The notes under the pieces are model-generated. The model was given only the letters and a program-made list of their open reading frames with translations. It did no database searches and was not told the origin of the DNA. A stretch of DNA of 64,000 nucleotides from Heterodera schachtii (lineage: Eukaryota > Nematoda > Chromadorea > Rhabditida > Heteroderidae), in NCBI GenBank assembly GCA_023374025.1, contig SIJG01000176.1, positions 119,083 to 183,082 on the forward strand. Direction: 5' to 3'. The translations under genes were made by a program, and so were the position numbers. Shown in pieces: positions 62,666 through 64,000 of this stretch; position 1 is the first letter of the stretch, and each line of letters starts with the position of its first letter.

Positions 62666-62744
62666 CAGGGGTGGGGCGTGCACAGAAAAATCCCGCGGTC
62701 GCGCATCGCGGATTCAAATTGCCGAGAATCGCGTCCCAGCCCTG
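62666..62744. mobile_element. Very short hAT-like relic, 79 bp, GC-rich
   Basis: CAGGGGTGGGGCG at the left faces CGTCCCAGCCCTG at the right; inverted, the latter is CAGGGCTGGGACG. The ends fit the hAT YARNG pattern. The flanks GTGCGGGC and AGTCGGGC are similar but not identical. The interior is CG-rich (CGCGGTCGCGCATCGCGG) and strongly palindromic. It resembles a collapsed hAT element or an internally deleted MITE. Confidence 0.5.
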
Positions 62745-62933
62745 AGTCGGGCACCTAAGAAAGCAAACACATCGCATCACAATTAATCTAGGTAGGTTTT
62801 TCTCAAACAATACATGTTGCAGCACTGTATTTTAAATAATTTATTTATTTTGATTTATCAGAACATTAAAAGTGGGGGAGAATACCGGTAGAACCGCATT
62901 AGGACTTTGCTTCGTCATTTAAATACATTACAG

Positions 62934-63510
62934 TATCGCCTTTTAATATACCCCAATTATACACCGTTTCTGTTTTCCTATGGTTTGGATCGGAATTCCA
63001 ATTATTAGCATATTTTTGGCAATTGTTTTCTTATTGCTTTTTTATCAAAATTCCAATTTCCAACGGATTTATTGACATAATTTGTTCTCTAAATGGTGGG
63101 GTAAATTTGTTCGGGAAAGTCTCCAACCGTTTTCCTGGGAATTCTCTATGGTTTCGAGCTGTCAAAGACACTTTAAAATGTTGAAAAAAAGAAATTTGTG
63201 TTTTTCAGCGGCTGTTTAAAGCCGAATTGAAGCAAAGAGAAACGATGGATGAGCTCAACGAAATGAAAACGAAAGTTAGAAAAATGGAACAGCAGGAGAA
63301 CGGTAATACAATAGAAAAAGTCAAAAAATTATTAAAAATATAAAACAAAAATGAAAAAGTGTGAATTTATAATTGAAAAAAGGAACATTAATTTATTATT
63401 TATTGAATAAATTTAAGCTATGATTGAACAAATCCAGAAGTTAGAGGAAGGACAGAAGAAGTGCTTGGACAAATATGCTGAATTGGAAAAAGAATTGGCC
63501 AGAAAATACA
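62934..63510 (+). CDS. Spliced gene for a coiled-coil protein, partial (right end of window)
   Basis: Two exons are well supported. Exon b (63209-63302) follows GTGTTTTTCAG and ends at GTAATA; it reads RLFKAELKQRETMDELNEMK then TKVRKMEQQEN. Exon c (63418-63510) follows ATTTAAG, joins in phase to make Ala, and reads MIEQIQKLEEGQKKCLDKYA then ELEKELARKY before GTAAAC. The Lys/Glu/Gln/Leu pattern is a charged coiled coil, and G+C is well above the 115-bp intron. A preceding exon may be 62934-63100, which ends at GTAAAT and joins in phase 0. Alternatively the N-terminus is the ATG frame at 62980-63075 (MVWIGIPIISIFLAIVFLLL then FY), an apparent signal anchor without a GT donor. The 3' end is unknown: an in-phase exon at 63562-63650 is possible but AT-biased. 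No family is recognised. Confidence 0.6.
62980..63075 (+). CDS. Signal-anchor-like ORF overlapping the coiled-coil gene's 5' region
   Basis: An ATG opens 31 codons, MVWIGIPIISIFLAIVFLLL then FYQNSNFQRIY, with one long hydrophobic stretch. A membrane or secretory start followed by a coiled coil would be a coherent protein, but the frame stops at 63073 before the GT donor at 63101. A join from CAA|CGG at 63062 to CAG|CGG at 63209 would be in frame but non-canonical. It may be a shadow of the overlapping open frame 62903-63184. Confidence 0.25.
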   Translation: MVWIGIPIISIFLAIVFLLLFYQNSNFQRIY

Positions 63511-63760
63511 GTAAACTTTTAATTATGTCGGAAAAATATTGACTAGGTTGCGGATTTTTAGGTTTTATTTATTTTTCATTTTTTTTGAAAATGCACAAAA
63601 ACCACAATTTGAATGCTCTTATAATTTTTGACTGGGAATTACAAAATTAACTACGGCACTGAACCTTCACTTGCTCCGATCTATGAAAGTGGCAATGCCA
63701 CAAAAAGAATCCCTTTTAATCCAAATTTTGCAATTTTTTGTTTACTGCCTTAGTAGTTAT
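63511..63760. other. Downstream intron or 3' flank of the coiled-coil gene
   Basis: A GC-raised stretch at 63650-63750 is open in one frame (NYGTEPSLAPIYESGNATKR then IPFNPNFAIF and TAG) and contains GTGGCAATGCCAC, a small hairpin. No acceptor (AG) precedes that frame, so it is not joined to the gene here. Confidence 0.3.
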
Positions 63761-63951
63761 CACACGGTACCCGTCGACTGACCCGTGTGAAAACACATGT
63801 TTTCACACCTTTAGGAGGGTGTCAAAACAAGTGTTTTGGCAGTGAACCGGGGGCTGTCCGAGGCCTGGGGGCAGTGCGCGAAATTTTCGCGCATTTTTTT
63901 TGGATTTTCGAAAAATTTTTTTTAAATGCGGGGAAATTTTTCCCCGCATTT
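63761..63951. repeat. Cluster of near-perfect hairpins, probable mobile-element end
   Basis: Three hairpins follow one another: GTGTGAAAAC/GTTTTCACAC with a 4-base loop (63785-63808), TGCGCGAAA/TTTCGCGCA with a 1-base centre (63875-63893), and AAATGCGGGGAAA/TTTCCCCGCATTT with a 2-base loop (63924-63951). CACACGG and CCGTGTG at 63761-63789 also pair. Such closely spaced palindromes suggest a folded transposon or structured RNA. The plus-strand open frame over it is incidental. Confidence 0.65.
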
Positions 63952-64000
63952 CTTGGGACGAACCAAAGGGTTTAAAGCTATTTTTATTTTTTATAAAACT

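Noticed and set aside
1..64000. Bacterial, plasmid, phage or organelle origin
   Set aside because: No dense coding, no ribosome-binding sites, no rRNA/tRNA clusters, but introns, satellite DNA and hAT MITEs with 8-bp duplications.

Overview
This window is very AT-rich eukaryotic DNA (roughly one fifth G+C by eye) and gene-poor. It contains one assembly gap of 749 N, an 11.6-kb satellite array and many short non-autonomous DNA transposons. There is no operon structure, ribosome-binding site or dense coding. The few credible exons are short and GC-raised, separated by AT-rich introns of about 100-160 bp with GTAA-type donors and mostly pyrimidine-rich CAG/TAG acceptors. Together with the hAT-, foldback- and pogo-like mobile elements this points to an animal nuclear genome, possibly a nematode or another very AT-rich invertebrate. 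The species cannot be fixed from this sequence.

Layout. From 1 to about 9.6 kb the sequence is nearly featureless AT-rich DNA with an 82-bp tandem duplication (5624) and a GC palindrome (6464). From 9.6 to 11.1 kb lie two related CCTGGA-rich elements and an inverted-repeat GCCTAT element. From 11.2 to 22.76 kb a 161-163 bp satellite runs uninterrupted for about 71 monomers. It is abutted by a 70-bp-period GC-rich array of GAA-capped hairpins (22758-23119), followed by a 292-bp AT-rich tandem repeat (23140-24139). From 24.5 to 31.6 kb there is a field of transposon relics: foldback elements, a 654-bp hAT-type MITE carrying an older repeat, and GGTCATTTGACC- and CCGGGACC-type elements. From 31.6 to 40 kb the DNA is AT-rich, with a candidate terminal exon (33958-34158) and a possible FLYWCH-like fragment (34265-34450). 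At 40.3-41.2 kb a pogo-like element is split by a foldback element. At 42.8 kb there is a complete hAT MITE with 8-bp target duplications. After the N gap (49512-50260) comes a small two-exon gene model (50791-51090). Further mobile elements sit at 52.4, 59.3 (a second hAT MITE with a perfect 8-bp duplication), 60.3 and 62.7 kb. The best-supported gene is at the right edge: coding exons for a coiled-coil protein at 63209-63302 and 63418-63510, followed by a cluster of near-perfect hairpins (63761-63951).

No complete gene of recognisable family, no rRNA, no convincing tRNA and no CRISPR array was found. The main interest is structural: the satellite derives from a half-monomer dimer, the hairpin array repeats the exceptionally stable GCGAAGC DNA mini-hairpin motif, and several transposon families can be reconstructed by comparing copies within the window. 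Most longer open frames in this AT-rich DNA are what chance would give and are not annotated.
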